From Chondrilla cf. caribensis (taxonomy: Eukaryota > Porifera > Demospongiae > Chondrillida > Chondrillidae): DNA of 64,000 nt. Under the pieces are notes generated by a model. The model was not told the DNA's origin. It saw only the letters and a program-made list of their open reading frames with translations, and made no database searches. The stretch lies in the NCBI GenBank assembly GCA_964020155.1, contig OZ026556.1, forward strand, positions 571,001 to 635,000, given 5' to 3'. Every line of letters starts with the position of its first letter. Position 1 is the first letter of the stretch. Below are positions 11,553 to 56,480 of the stretch, piece by piece. Position numbers and translations under genes: made by a program.

Positions 11553-12988
11553 TGTGTGTACGTATGTGTGTGCCCTTGTTCATATTTGTATATGTGTATA
11601 ATATGTATCTATCCATATAATGTTATAAAAATGGTGTGTGGGACAGCTGTATACATGACGGTGTTTTTGTTTATTTGGCACACAAGATCTATATTTAGCA
11701 ATAGCCATATTCATGCTTGTCAAGTAGGTGTAAACAATAGATATTAGGTATGTTTGTACAACTATGAATCCTATTATGGCTCTGCATTTTTTCCTTGTTC
11801 AGATGAGTTTATTGACGTGATTGAGGGGAACCGTGTTTACCTCCGCTGCCTGTTTGTGAGTTTACCATATTTGGTCACAAAGTGCACACACACCACAAGA
11901 GTGCATGGGGTGCGCCAGAGATCTATAGAGTTCCAGCTGTTAGTTTGTCTTGGATGCCTCAACATTTGTTATGTTCCTTGTATCAATTATTATGCACTGC
12001 TATAATGGATCAAAATGCTATAATATATCACATGTCTACATATTATTCAATGTTATATGAATTCTTTGTCTGTGTAACAGCAGTTGGGATTCCTGTGTGT
12101 GTACTGTTGGAACTTCACTGAGCCCATCTGGTAGACAGGGTCACCTTGTAGTGTCTTGTGAGGGTGGATGCATTAAGGCACTTTGTATTGTTGACTTATT
12201 CCTGTTGTAGAAAAGACATGTCTCGTTTGCTGTGGTTTTGTTCGTGTTACCTGATCCATGCCCTAGCTTGTGAGTACAGGAAAGCCATTTTCTGTTGTCA
12301 TGGCTACAGTCTCAATGATGTCCATATTTGGTCACGATTTCAGCTGTTCATTCATTAGCAGTGAACCATGGTGATTTGTTACAGCCTGCCATGCTCCAGT
12401 GAATGTGGGTCTGTAGGTGTACTTGTGTACACAGACCTCTCCAACTGTCTTATGTAGTGGGTTACATCCTGTACTGTTGCCATAGCAATGAACCACCAGT
12501 CTGGGGATGAGACTACACAGCTGTGTAAATGTTTTGGTTGGCAGATATCAGAGTGACTTGGTCAGCTCAAGACAATTTTGTAAGGTTATGTAGGTTCCTC
12601 CATTTCCTTGTTTCACTGCCAGGTTCTGGTTGCCTTACATGATTGTGATTTTTTCCTTGATGCAAACATGTTTTTTTGTACTCTCACTCTCTGCATCACT
12701 GCCTCCATTAGTGCTACAACAAGATTGATCAGGTGTCCTTGGAAGAGGTGGATCGCATAGCTCGCCAGCCTCACTCTGTCGTGATAAGGTTTGTCAACCA
12801 GCCACTTCCAACTGTTCTGGAATGTGGGCTAATTCAGTTTGATGAGAGAGTAACAGAATTTCCTGATTAAAGGTGTAATAATTAGATTTTGTTATTGAAT
12901 ATTAGTTGTAATTGAAGAATGATTAATACAAGTAATTTGATTTGCTCAGGCGTGTATAGGAATAGTGACAATGGACAGCACAATGTGT

Positions 12989-13051
<63 letters not shown>

Positions 13052-13989
13052 GCATGTGTAGTACTACGGGTAGTTTGTGTATGTGAGTATATATGTAGCA
13101 TATGTGTATACATAATGTGTATGTACTGTACATGTGGGTATGTATATACGTATAGTGTATGTGTATGTATGTTGATGTGTATGCATGTATTGTAATGTAC
13201 ATATGTGTGGGCATGTGTGTGGTGTGGGTGCATTCTTTTGCAGTAACTTGTAAGTGGTACACGGGCAGTGGTGTAGGATGCACTGTTGGTGCATACATTG
13301 GGGTCAGAACAGCTGTCAGCCTAGTGACCATGAAGCCATTTTACAGCACCTTGAACCTAAACATTGGCTTGTTTGTAATTGGTTTTAAATTGTAATGAAG
13401 TTAGAGATTGTACCTTCCATTTTCACCTTACTTGAGGGAATTAGTATCATTTGCAGTTCTTTGACTACTTTGTCAGGAGTAATTTGAAGGTTTTGGTGCA
13501 TATTGAAATATTTGCTGACAGCTGGTCCAGGAGGTAGACAATATTATGTAAGCAAAGTGTATAGTGGAACTCCACTGGAAGCCCACCTCAGTAGCAAGAC
13601 CATTCCTGTATGTAATAAAACCACTTTTCCCCAGTTTTAGGAGTCTATCTCCTCAGTCAGTGTACTTCCAAAATAATAATTGGGACCTCACAAAATGAGA
13701 ATTGGGACCTTATAAAATGACAAGTGGGACTTCCTTACATTTAAGACCACCATGGTTCCATGTTTAGCCTTGTTTTGTGTTGTGTGTGTGGTGTACTCAC
13801 TGACACATGCGTTTCCCTTCACTTGCAAGCCAACACATGCAAACTTCCCCGTACACTTCCCACAGTTGTGAGATGAAACTCAACTTGGATTATCTTGTAG
13901 AGAAGATTTGGGAATACCTTGCTCTGATCTGTGTGTATACAAAGAAGAGGGGAGGTGAGAGGGGTGTGTCCGTTTAGCAGTTAGTGGTG

Positions 13990-14039
<50 letters not shown>

Positions 14040-15277
14040 ATTTGTAGCATACGAATGTACATACATAGTACATTCGGTACATCACTTAGGTACGTACACT
14101 GTAGACAGGTTTCTTGCCTCACCATATCATATTTCAACGAACCTACGTAACACCGCTTCCTCGAGGCAACAGCTGATAGATATCTCGATACCATTGCAGT
14201 TTTAGTGGACAGAGTACTACATGTACACCATGTAGCAAAGTACCTATATTTACAGTAGGTAGGACACCTCCTAGGTGATGTACTCCTGTATGGTATGTGC
14301 ACACACTGCGTACCTTTAATTGACTACATGTATTGATGTTAAATTGGTATGTTTTGGCAGCATTGGAGCAGTTGTCTCTTTTGTCACTATTAGAGCCACC
14401 TGATTTGAAGGATGCACTGATTCTACGGTCTGGATGTACAGCAGAGCATGTGGTATTTTTGTGTGTGTGTATTTGTGTGTACAAGTGTGGGTGTGGGTGT
14501 TTGTGTGTGTGTATGTGTGTGTGTGTGGGTGGGTGTGGGTGACTAATTACCTTGGCTCACAACAACACAGCAGCTGTAGTTACACCAGGTTGTCTTGAAA
14601 TTGAATTTACCAGTATGTTTTCACACACCAGTGATAATGTTTGTGTCTGTGTCACAGTCTGCTTCACCGAATTGGAATTCCCTCTGCCTGGTGTCACAAA
14701 GTGCACTACACACACATGTACAATGACCTCAGGCCAACTGGTCTCTCTGTCTGAGTCAGCTCTTGTGTACTGCAGTCATGTGGGTGCTGTACCCCTACTC
14801 TTGTGTAGGCCGGAGTACTTTGTGCAATGACCTTGTGGTCAGATAGGGCAAGCTGTTATCATCTCATGTCTGTTGTGCTTCCAATAATTTGGATTCATCT
14901 ATTGTCTGAATTATAGTTGGTGTTGTTTACTTGTCCACTTCTGTTGGTATTGATGTTGTTTTGTTTGATTTCATCGTTCACTGTTTTATTTACTTGTGGC
15001 TTATGTTTTGTCTTGCATACAGTGTCACTGTCTTCATCGTACTCTAGCTGAGCAGTTCAAATATGCTCTCGTATGGGTGAGTTGGTTGATATTGGATAAA
15101 ATGGAGAATTAGCACACACGAACACACAATTATGCACCGCAGTTTCAGTGTTGTTGTGAGACATCTTTGCAAAGTTCATGTAATACTCTTATTGCATCAT
15201 TTAATGGCTGTCCTTTGTTTACCTATGTACGCAAATGCACACATGTGCAAACTCCCCAACACATGCACATATAATAT

Positions 15278-15325
<48 letters not shown>

Positions 15326-15341
15326 ATGCACACACACACGC

Positions 15342-15380
<39 letters not shown>

Positions 15381-15488
15381 CGCACACACACACGCACACA
15401 GGGCTCGAGTGTCAAGTACAGTCCACAAAGGGTTGGCATACAGCACCAGATGAACGATGAAGATGTTATTCAAATCATGAAGAAATGA
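9369..15488 (+). CDS. DRG2: DRG2, developmentally regulated GTP-binding protein 2
   Basis: Fourteen exons: 9369-9432, 9601-9689, 10030-10101, 10194-10283, 10436-10587, 10820-10892, 11151-11241, 11358-11402, 11803-11855, 12712-12788, 13866-13954, 14394-14452, 15023-15076 and 15402-15488. They total 1095 nt without a frame break and encode 364 aa, the same length as human DRG2. The N-terminus [20 protein letters not shown] is diagnostic of DRG2 rather than DRG1. GTPase motifs: G1 GFPSVGKST (69-77), G3 DLPGIIEG (from 115) and G4 NKID (246-249). A TGS-type domain closes the protein, ending [12 protein letters not shown]2 is a cytosolic OBG/DRG-class GTPase that works with the DFRP2 (RWDD1) partner in translation-linked and trafficking roles. 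Exon 8 is only 45 bp. Introns carry several TG/CA tracts near splice sites. Confidence 0.96.
11403..11570. repeat. TG-rich repeat directly after the donor of DRG2 exon 8
   Basis: Begins at the donor GTGTGTG, continues as repeated gtgtgatttgt units to about 11485 and then becomes nearly pure (TG)n. Other TG tracts in this gene lie at about 11014-11079, 12986-13053 and 13991-14038. Confidence 0.9.
15280..15400. repeat. (CA)n/(CACG)n tract forming the last DRG2 acceptor
   Basis: CA repeats interrupted by CG run straight into the acag acceptor of the last DRG2 exon (first base 15402), leaving almost no pyrimidine-only tract. Confidence 0.9.
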
Positions 15489-16018
15489 ACCCCATATTAG
15501 CATGAGATTATGTGTAACAATGTTGATCTTACTAAGTTATAAATTCATGAATAATCATCCCTAGATAATTAATGGTTTATAAAACACATAACAGCTATCC
15601 TGTGTACTGTAATTGATATCGATGGCATATGTATAATATACTTGTTTACATTTGTTATATTTTTACACCTGAATATACAATTGTTTATAATTTCTTATAA
15701 AACATATTACGATATTGTACTACATACGTATGTACATTCATACTTATTCCATATATACTTTTGCAATAATTATTGATTTTAGCTCCTTGTATTAATAGTA
15801 ATTTGAATTTAATAATACACTAATGTAATAAACCACCCATGCAATCTACACAATACAACACAAAGGCATAACAAGTTAACAATTATTAATTCAATTTTCA
15901 AACAAAGTGAGCATAATTGCACTGATACATACAGAAACTGACGTCTAAGAAGAGAAGTTAAACTAACTACAAGTTGGGATCAAGAGGGTGAAATTCATAC
16001 AACAATCAGGTTGGAGTG
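15489..16018. other. AT-rich interval between convergent DRG2 and fascin genes
   Basis: 530 bp with no coding sequence. A canonical AATAAA at 15827-15832 could end DRG2 transcripts. I saw no clear AATAAA on the minus strand for fascin. Confidence 0.55.
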
Positions 16019-17500
16019 TTAGTATTCCCAAAGAGTTTTGCTTCCGATTTCCTTCCCCTTAGCTGCGAAGCCTAAACCGTTTTGATCCGCAGCGAGGTAG
16101 CATCCATTCGGGGCAACAATACACATTTTCGAATGCGCACGTAACTCGAAATAGAAGTTTGTTGGCTCCACTCCGTTCTTGTTCAGGGTACCGTCATCCT
16201 CCAGCTTCACCCACTTTCCGCTGGAACTCCTGAGATTGTAGATCCCGTCCTCCCCACGCACTTCAAAAACATCGTATGTGGATTTGTTGCAGACGAGAAC
16301 ACCTGCAGATTTGACTGCTTCCGGTTTTTCTCCCACGAATCCATATTCACATCTCAGGACAAGAACTGGTCGATTCAGCAAATCAAACTCTAACTTGCAT
16401 TCATCGCCTAGCTCTTTGGCAGTAGTGATCAATTGCCCGTTTGCCTTCACAGAAACGTAGCACGATTTACTTGTCTTCAGTGCAATTTGCTTGCCGAACC
16501 ACTCGATCTCGAATTGGCATTCGGGTGGATTACAATTATCATTGTTGCATATGATGTTAGTAGATGCAGAACTCCAGTACTTCTTATTGCTGCCACGAAT
16601 AGCCCACTTAACAAATCCGCTCATGTCGTCTTGCTTGATGGCTTCCAGCTGGAAGATCTCCGTGTCCTGTATTTCTGCTTGGTTCGCACGTACTTCGATC
16701 CCGTCACGAATGGACACGAACCTTCCAGATGGGGCTTTAAAACGAAGCTGAGCACAACTGTCTTGAAGCTGAAAGAGCTCATCTTTGCCAATTTGGTCCT
16801 TACGCGACTGAAGGATTGCAGAAGGGCCCACACCGGCCAGGTACTTTCCTTTGCAGTCCCGGAAAGCGACCTGGTTGTTTCTGAACACTAAAGTATAAAG
16901 TGAGTCCTTGGAGATATCATCCACCAAGGCTCCTGTATGTGCAACATACTTCTTGTTGGAGGCCAACAAAGCATACTGTCCTTTGTGGAACTCCAAAACG
17001 AGTAAAGCGTCTTTTCCCCACGGGATTACCTCGTTGATGCGAATCTCATCATCGACAAGATGTGCAAAGGCCTTCCTGTTGACGTTGTAGAGGTTGATCA
17101 TTGGATGCATGGCCAAGTGGATGGTGAAGAGGCACTCCGCACTTGCCTCTTTGTAGAAGCAGTGTAGCTGGTCCCCACTTCCACCGAAGTAACGATTGAA
17201 AGCCACGTTGCGAATAGCGATTTTCCCGTCCGCTTGCGTTTCAATCTCGAATTTGGTCTCTTTCCCGATTGCCTCGTAGCTACCGTCAACTTTGCCGTCA
17301 TTGTCCGTACCGAGGTAACGTCCTTGGCAGCTCTTCAAAGCTATTTCTTTCTCACCAACTCCTTCCAGGACCCAGATCTGCTTTTTCCGCAAAGAAGTCC
17401 CATTACAGTTTATCTTGGACTGGAAGGCTTCCGCGGTGAGATATTTGTTGCCGGCATTGATCAGACCGAGCGTCCACTTCAGAGCATCAACTTCTGCCAT
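16019..17500 (-). CDS. FSCN: Fascin, actin-bundling protein
   Basis: Single exon, 493 aa, the same length as human fascin-1. The sequence has four repeats of the beta-trefoil type, each with strands such as GKYLGTDNDG, NKKYVAHTG, GRFVSIRDG and GKWVKLEDDG at regular spacing. The N-terminus (LKWTLGLINAGNKYLTAEAF) is strongly fascin-like. Ser36 in TSLRKKQIW sits where vertebrate fascin has its regulatory PKC serine (Ser39), so phospho-control of actin binding may be shared; that part is an inference. Fascin cross-links filaments into tight parallel bundles in filopodia and other protrusions. The gene is head to head with an actin gene, 368 bp away. It has no introns, unlike its non-actin neighbours. 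I chose the first Met, which gives the canonical length. Confidence 0.95.
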   Translation of the reverse strand: MAEVDALKWTLGLINAGNKYLTAEAFQSKINCNGTSLRKKQIWVLEGVGEKEIALKSCQGRYLGTDNDGKVDGSYEAIGKETKFEIETQADGKIAIRNVAFNRYFGGSGDQLHCFYKEASAECLFTIHLAMHPMINLYNVNRKAFAHLVDDEIRINEVIPWGKDALLVLEFHKGQYALLASNKKYVAHTGALVDDISKDSLYTLVFRNNQVAFRDCKGKYLAGVGPSAILQSRKDQIGKDELFQLQDSCAQLRFKAPSGRFVSIRDGIEVRANQAEIQDTEIFQLEAIKQDDMSGFVKWAIRGSNKKYWSSASTNIICNNDNCNPPECQFEIEWFGKQIALKTSKSCYVSVKANGQLITTAKELGDECKLEFDLLNRPVLVLRCEYGFVGEKPEAVKSAGVLVCNKSTYDVFEVRGEDGIYNLRSSSGKWVKLEDDGTLNKNGVEPTNFYFELRAHSKMCIVAPNGCYLAADQNGLGFAAKGKEIGSKTLWEY

Positions 17501-18999
<1,499 letters not shown>

Positions 19000-19162
19000 C
19001 CCTAGACTAGTTCATTGTAGTTAAACTTTTAGTCTTGTTCATTTTCAGTTAATTTTGTTTCAGTGTGCATTGTTGGATGCATTTGTACAAAATAGAGGGA
19101 AAAATTCAATATTAAAAGATCACGTGATGAGAATTAGTATAGTGTATTCGTGTAGGTATTGG

Positions 19163-19168
19163 AATAAA
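19163..19168 (+). terminator. Polyadenylation signal of actin copy 1
   Basis: AATAAA about 165 bases after the actin stop codon and only 40 bases before the start codon of the next gene, so the actin 3' UTR and the next transcript's leader nearly touch or overlap. Confidence 0.6.
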
Positions 19169-19190
19169 CTCATTCTATAAAGGTAGTAAA

Positions 19191-19207
19191 ATGGCGGTGC
19201 CAGTTCG

Positions 19208-19211
<4 letters not shown>
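19191..19211 (+). promoter_or_regulatory. Six-codon upstream ORF overlapping the next start codon
   Basis: ATG GCG GTG CCA GTT CGA TGA, whose stop overlaps the main start codon at 19208 as ATGA. Such an overlap can lower or couple translation of the main frame. Whether the mRNA includes position 19191 is not known. Confidence 0.4.
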
Positions 19212-26091
<6,880 letters not shown>

Positions 26092-27900
26092 CCTGGTTAT
26101 TGACATTTATCTTGTGGTATCATTTTGTGTCTGTCTGACAACTGATATGTCTCTTGTCAGTAATGTGTTTCATATTGTTGTACACTTCTGCGGTTTATTG
26201 TAACAGCATTTGAAGTATGGTCGCTGGAATTCACCTGTTTACGGATTTGGTATCATCATCTCGGGTTGCCAGAACAGTATGCACATTGCAGGATGTTCGC
26301 GTTCATGTAACCCAGCATGTACCTGTGTGGTTTGTGAAGTGACCATTGGCAAATGGCAGGTACATTACGTAACCCACATGCCAATTTGAACGGGCAGATG
26401 ATATTTCATACTTGTGTATTATGCGTTCATACATACAATCATTATTGTTGCCCGGCCCCTAATCATAATAAAATGTCCTACCACTTACTCTTCAGGAGGG
26501 AATCTTTGGCATACACAATAGACCGTTTCTGTGTGATGAGATGTGATTGTGTTGCATTCAATGCACATTGGACATCTATTGAACGCCCAACCCACTCAAG
26601 AACATGTCCGGCTGGTAATGCTGATGTATAGTGAAGTTGGCTTGTCACACTGGAACCATACCAGTACCGATGACTCCAAGTCCACCTAGGTGTACAGTGT
26701 AATAAGTGTCTTATAGTATACTGACAGTGTTATAAGTGCCACTGGCAGGGCTGTTGATACTAGTACGAAACATTTGAGCTTAACTTGTATCGAATATAAT
26801 CCACCCATGCAGTATAATAAGTGTCTTATAGTATTCTACACAGCCAGTGTAACCAGCAGCAGTTGCATGGGGGTGGTATTCCCTCTGATCTGGGTTGTAG
26901 GAGTATGCAATTGTTGTAGGAAGTTGTTCTATAGCTCGTAATTCAATTTACCGCTGGTCACACTTGAGAGGGCTCAGAATGAGTCAAAAGCTAGTGGAAT
27001 GTAGGAGATTGGTCGGTAACCTACAGTTGCTATGGTTACATGACCATATTAGGGAATAAGTGAGTTTCTCAAGTTGTGTCATTATGTCAACAGATGTTCT
27101 GTTGTGAGTTACTTATTAAAGGACAAATGATAATTCAAATTCACAGTGAATTGAATTTTACATTGAATGGATACCTTACAACGTACTGTAGCCTTCACTC
27201 TTGTTGCTTTGAAAGAAGCTACAACATTCATACAGATGCACAAAGGTCACAGCAATGCATTTCAGTAGAGTGCCTAGCTGAATAGTTGTGCATACACATC
27301 CCAATGTATTCAAAGATGTCTGCATGTGCAGTGTTGTAATAACAATGCAACTTTGACAGAAGTACATGTGTTCTGTGTGGAATGTAAATTCGCATGCATG
27401 GCATGTGGATATGAGGCTGGCCGAATGTACTGATGAAGTAATTTTACTGTGAGTTACAGGCCAAGGGGAGAAGACACAGCAAAGGATACAACTAATTTGG
27501 ATTAAGAGTAATACAAGTCATGTATAGCCTTCCATTTTAGATCTTAGAACAAAAAGCATTTTCCCAACAACAAAAAGAATATAGAATATTTTAGGCCTGC
27601 CTATGTGCACAGCATGACAGAGCAATATAAATTGTTCTGCCCTCACGGAGGCGACATAGTTCATATCGCTTACTCTGCATGCATAGTCATGGCATATTTG
27701 TGACTCTTGCTTATGTTTTGTAGAATGCTGTGATCCCGACACGTTAAAAGGTAGGTGGAGAAACAATTATGTGCTATTTTTAGACGTTAATGATGACTAA
27801 TGCTGGCGTATGCTATTCTGAGCCTCATCATCTCGTATCCTCCTCAAAAGCAGCAATTCTGCTTTTTCTATGCGGGAGTCACAGCTCTTGCTGCACTGTA
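26092..27900. other. Intergenic interval between the TTL-like gene and actin copy 2
   Basis: About 1.8 kb in which I see no convincing exon, RNA gene or transposon. AATAAA at 26467-26472 may end the TTL-like transcript. Confidence 0.5.
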
Positions 27901-27903
27901 GTA

Positions 27904-29232
<1,329 letters not shown>

Positions 29233-30207
29233 CTCCATTCGATTATTATAGTTTCTTTTGAACTATCAAATTTATTGTTGGATTAGTGTTGTAACAATTG
29301 TTTGTGCTACTTGTAAATAGTTTGTTTGAAGATTGGTTGCATTTGTTATTATTCATTGCTTTAACAATAACCTTGAAATGCGAAAACGTGTATTAGGGTT
29401 ACAGCATCACATAATATGGAATTCGGACAGGATGGAGTAGAAAAGTATACAGCTCTCTAGACTGATGCACCTATAATAGGATAATATTATGAATTATACA
29501 ACAATCCATTTTGCAATTTTAATGTCAATTGTAGCTATTAATATAGTGTAACTGTTGTAACCAAAATATTGATTAAATTGGGCAATAGTGGAAACTAATT
29601 TTCTGTAACACTTCTTATATAGAATCTTGTGAATCTTGTGCAAGATATGGTTACTTCTTTGGTGTACCAGATAAGTATTTAGGGTCTAAGATTATACAAA
29701 TTGATATATCTACACATTGGACAAAAATAATATTATGTACTTATGGATTCTGCTGATATAGGAATTAACCACTATATGAAAATATACACTATATCATACT
29801 ATTATATCTAATACAATGAGGGAGACTTGATGAATTCTTGTATAGGGACTATATCATACTATTATATCTAATACAATGAGGGAGATTTGATGAATTCTTG
29901 TATAGGGACTATATCATACTATTATATCTAATACAATGAGGGAGATTTGATGAATTCTTGTATAGGGATTCTGAAGCCATTTTATTGTGGCGGCTGTTGG
30001 TGTCACGTGCGAATAATTTATACTACTAATAACGACGTTGGAATTTCACTTCATTTATACAAATGTATGTGAGCCATGATTAGCTACGTATGCCAGGAGG
30101 AGAATGTGACGTCATCACACATGCTCTAGTTCACAATATAGACGAAACGCTCAGCTCACGGTTATATGGTTCATTGTAGCATTCCTCCATCTCCTGGACT
30201 GCTGGCC
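29233..30207. other. AT-rich interval after actin copy 2
   Basis: Holds the actin 3' UTR, then AT-rich sequence without coding potential and a three-copy 60-bp repeat. The last part contains the ABCC-A promoter. Confidence 0.6.
29789..29968. repeat. Three tandem copies of a 60-bp unit
   Basis: Copies at 29789-29848, 29849-29908 and 29909-29968. Copies 2 and 3 look identical and copy 1 differs at one base (agac versus agat), so the expansion is recent. Confidence 0.97.
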
Positions 30208-30208
30208 A

Positions 30209-30214
30209 TATAAG
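30209..30214 (+). promoter_or_regulatory. TATA-like box of ABCC-A
   Basis: TATAAG in the context gccatataagcagg, about 55 bases before the start codon at 30268. Distance and sequence fit a core promoter with a very short leader. Confidence 0.45.
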
Positions 30215-30267
30215 CAGGCACCTTAGGAGACAGAGAGAGCTCGAAACCACTCGAGAATACGATCAAA

Positions 30268-41799
<11,532 letters not shown>

Positions 41800-42569
41800 C
41801 TGTATCACCAGAGATAGAACATTCAATTGCTATTGACATGCTTAAACTATTAGAGATTTATTCACGGTATACACAAGCAACTACATATTATGAGTAAAAA
41901 TATAGCATGTGCACATATTATATTAGAAATTAATAGTGATCTATCTATAAAATATTATAGTGTTCATATGCACTATATGGTCCTGGTGAAAATGCTGAGT
42001 ACCTTTATGCATAGCTCATGGGGAGCGGGAATGTCAATCTTATATTTTCACCAGTCCTAGCTGGGGACATGAACTAACGTAATATGACAATTCCCATCCC
42101 TGTAGATGTTCCCTAACCCCATTTATTCGAGATGGTGCTATGGGATCAAGTCTGGTCTTATCACCCCATGCAATCAATGGATGGGGGGAGAATAGGAGAA
42201 CAAGGAATTCGAATTATGGAAATTCGTGGGGCTGCATGGCTGTCTTGGGCGTCTCTTTTAGGTTTAGAAAAAAGGTCACTCACTTGGGGTCGAACCCACT
42301 ATAGCCAGCTTTACAGGGACTTTCCAAAGAAACTGTGTACTTCGTCATTCTGCAAATGCAGACATTATGCAGAAGACACTATTCTAGCTGGGAGACCAGG
42401 GGGGGAGAACCACATTATTATAGCCATGTAGAATACATAGTAAATTAAATAATCGTGTTAGCTATAAGTGGCAATTAACAGTGTGGTATAAAATATAACC
42501 TCAGACACGGAGTTTTAAACCATACATACATAAGAGTTCTCAGAGTATGTAAGATGGATGACCCAGCAA

Positions 42570-43850
42570 GGTAGTGTTGGTCGCTTAAATTATGTGAGTA
42601 ACCAGGGTTTGGAACCCCGACAAGAAAAGATGTGGTAGCTGCATGAAATAGCAGCTTTTGATGCAGCGAGCAAGGTGTCTCTCCTAGAGGCACGAGAGCT
42701 GGAGGGGGCGATGGTCTTGAGAGATGCATAAGCATCACTGGTGTAGTGACCCAAACAGCCAATTTCAATGGTTGTGTAGCGGACTGAGTACCCACTGTTG
42801 GTTAGCTCTGATATTAGTACAGGTAGCTGTATGTAGCTGGTAGGATGTCTTATTCTGTTTTCTGGCTTTTGCGCTTGTTATGCTGGCAACTGAGTTCCAC
42901 GGGATGGTCAGCTCAAGCAAAATGACTGATTTTCCCTTGTGGAGAACTATATCGGGTCTGGCTGTTGTAGTGCTGAGCTCAACAGGAATAGTTGCTGGTG
43001 GTGACTCACAGGCACAGTGGTTAGGGATGTCAGCGAAGACAGCAGCAGTTGGGTTGTGTCTCTTGATAAAAGGAAGCAGCTTCATCAGTACCTGGTCGTG
43101 GCGCCAGGTGTACCGGCCATCTGCTAGGGAGGAAGGGCAACTATTAAGTACATGGTGAGCAGTACATGTACTAGATTCACACAGAGGGCACTTCTTTGAC
43201 AGAGAGAACCCCATCTAGCCAGGGTGCTGGGAGATGGTAAACACTCTGTGCTAGCACGGAGTACAAATGACAGTTGCCCAGTGGGCATGCCAGTTAGTAG
43301 ACGCAACCATATGTGCTCCTCTTTGCCCAATGGCAGAGCATCAGCTAGGCGATTTTGGACTGTTAGTGTGCTAAAATGGGACTCCCAGTCTTGAGCATAT
43401 CTTTCGCTGATAACTTTTTTACAGGTTGAGAGGATGTGTTTTGGTTTTGGAGCTGGGTTGTCCTTGCGGTAGTTATCCAATACTCCCTGAAAGTCCCTCC
43501 AGGTTGTGGGTCAATGTGGGATGATCTCATAAATTGAAGCGAGTTGAAAACTGGCAAGCAGTCAAGGACTTGGGGGTCTATAGATCAATGGGTTAGGGTT
43601 AATTTGCCAAGAGAAACTTCTCTAGACGACTGGCCATAATCCTATTGAACAATTTCCCCACAGTGGAAGTCAAAGCAATAGGCCTGAATGAGCTGGGGTC
43701 AGTGGCTGGGTCAGACTTGTTCACCAGGATAATCTTTCCCATGCACCATGAAGAAGGGCAAGTGTGGGACTCAAGGAGTATTCTTGAGAAAAGAGTAGCG
43801 AGCTAAAATGATGACAACCTGGAAGATGTTTCAGGTGGTAATATGAAATG
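42570..43850 (-). mobile_element. Degenerate non-LTR retrotransposon (RT fragment and C-terminus)
   Basis: Read on the minus strand, about 43800-43610 encodes a reverse-transcriptase fragment (GKIILVNKSDP then SSFRPIALTSTVGKLFNRIM, the canonical RPI-LTS region). About 43500-42590 then encodes the C-terminal part: a Cys-His cluster CPLCESSTCTAHHVLNSCP, RYTWRHDQVL and the terminal IEIGCLGHYTSDAYASLK. The catalytic core of the RT between them is missing and there is at least one frameshift near 43200, so the copy is dead. Confidence 0.85.
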
Positions 43851-43859
43851 CCGTTACAT

Positions 43860-43945
43860 CCTGGAGAGGATTTTGAGGAGCATTTCCATCGAACCCGCGA
43901 TCTGGAGCCTAGGAGCGTGTCACCTGACCAACCGCCACCATGACC
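43860..43945 (-). mobile_element. tRNA-like SINE fragment upstream of ABCC-B
   Basis: On the minus strand it has an A-box-like gtggcggttggtcagg and a B-box-like gcgggttcgatgg at tRNA spacing, matching the better-preserved copy upstream of ABCC-C. The stems do not fold as a functional tRNA. Confidence 0.6.
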
Positions 43946-44255
43946 TGACCTATAGGTATTGATGATGATCGGTCACCATGACCTATAGGTATTGATGATG
44001 ATCGGCCACCATGACCTATAGGTATTGATGATGATCGGTCACCATGACCTATCGGTATTGATGATGATCGGTCACCATGACCTATCGGTATTGATGATGA
44101 TCGGTCACCATGACCTATCGGTATTGATGATGATCGGTCACCATGACCTATCGGTATTGATGATGATCGGTCACCATGACCTATCGGTATTGATGATGAT
44201 CGGTCACCATGACCTATCGGTATTGATGATGATCGGTCACCATGACCTATCGGTA
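43934..44255. repeat. 33-bp minisatellite upstream of ABCC-B
   Basis: About nine copies of a 33-bp unit containing ccatgacctatcggtattg and atgatgatcggt. The 33-bp length keeps an 11-residue frame open, which explains the apparent Met-Ile-His-rich ORF. The unit starts in the SINE-like sequence, and the homologous ABCC-C block has a single copy of that part. Confidence 0.95.
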
Positions 44256-44475
44256 TATCAACTGTTCTATTTACTGATTTATACTTACCCTAGGCCTAAG
44301 TGTATAATTAAAAAAAAAAAAACTTAAGTAATTCGGGTTCTCCCATCACTGGGATTACCTGGAGATCTCTTTGAGGTTTACTTTCGCGGAAGATATAACG
44401 TTCGGCGAAGCCATCTAGGCGCCATTTTGTTGCGTCGCGCACGGGCTTCCTTTTGCCTATGATCAGATCTAGTGC

Positions 44476-44536
44476 TAGTCTGACGTAGCCGACCCTTCCC
44501 CTTGATCCGCCTTCAAGGGTCGGCTACGCCAGACTA
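44476..44536. mobile_element. Short foldback element upstream of ABCC-B
   Basis: TAGTCTGACGTAGCCGACCC and its inverse GGGTCGGCTACGCCAGACTA flank a short loop (61 bp). It is about 45 bp before the ABCC-B start codon and related to the 20381-20478 element. Confidence 0.8.
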
Positions 44537-44580
44537 ACCTAGACCTGGACTTTTGTATAGACAGGTCCATCAACTCTAAG

Positions 44581-56366
<11,786 letters not shown>

Positions 56367-56474
56367 CTGTATCACCAGAGATAAGAACATCCAATTGCTA
56401 TTAATGTCTAAAATATAATATACCTATGCTATAGTTATTTGTAATCATACACATAGTTGCTTGTGTATCCAGTA

Positions 56475-56480
56475 AATAAA
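56475..56480 (+). terminator. Polyadenylation signal of ABCC-B
   Basis: AATAAA about 110 bases after the stop codon at 56366. Confidence 0.6.

Noticed and set aside
26353..27285. Several 60-90 codon frames between the TTL-like gene and actin copy 2
   Set aside because: No domain, no conserved motif, no splice support and base composition like the surrounding non-coding DNA.
42132..42431. 99-codon plus-strand frame next to the LINE remnant
   Set aside because: No recognisable domain; it lies in repeat-rich intergenic sequence and is most likely chance or another decayed element.
44025..44327. Repetitive protein of 11-residue units
   Set aside because: Produced by the 33-bp minisatellite; no domain, no splice context and no upstream promoter evidence.
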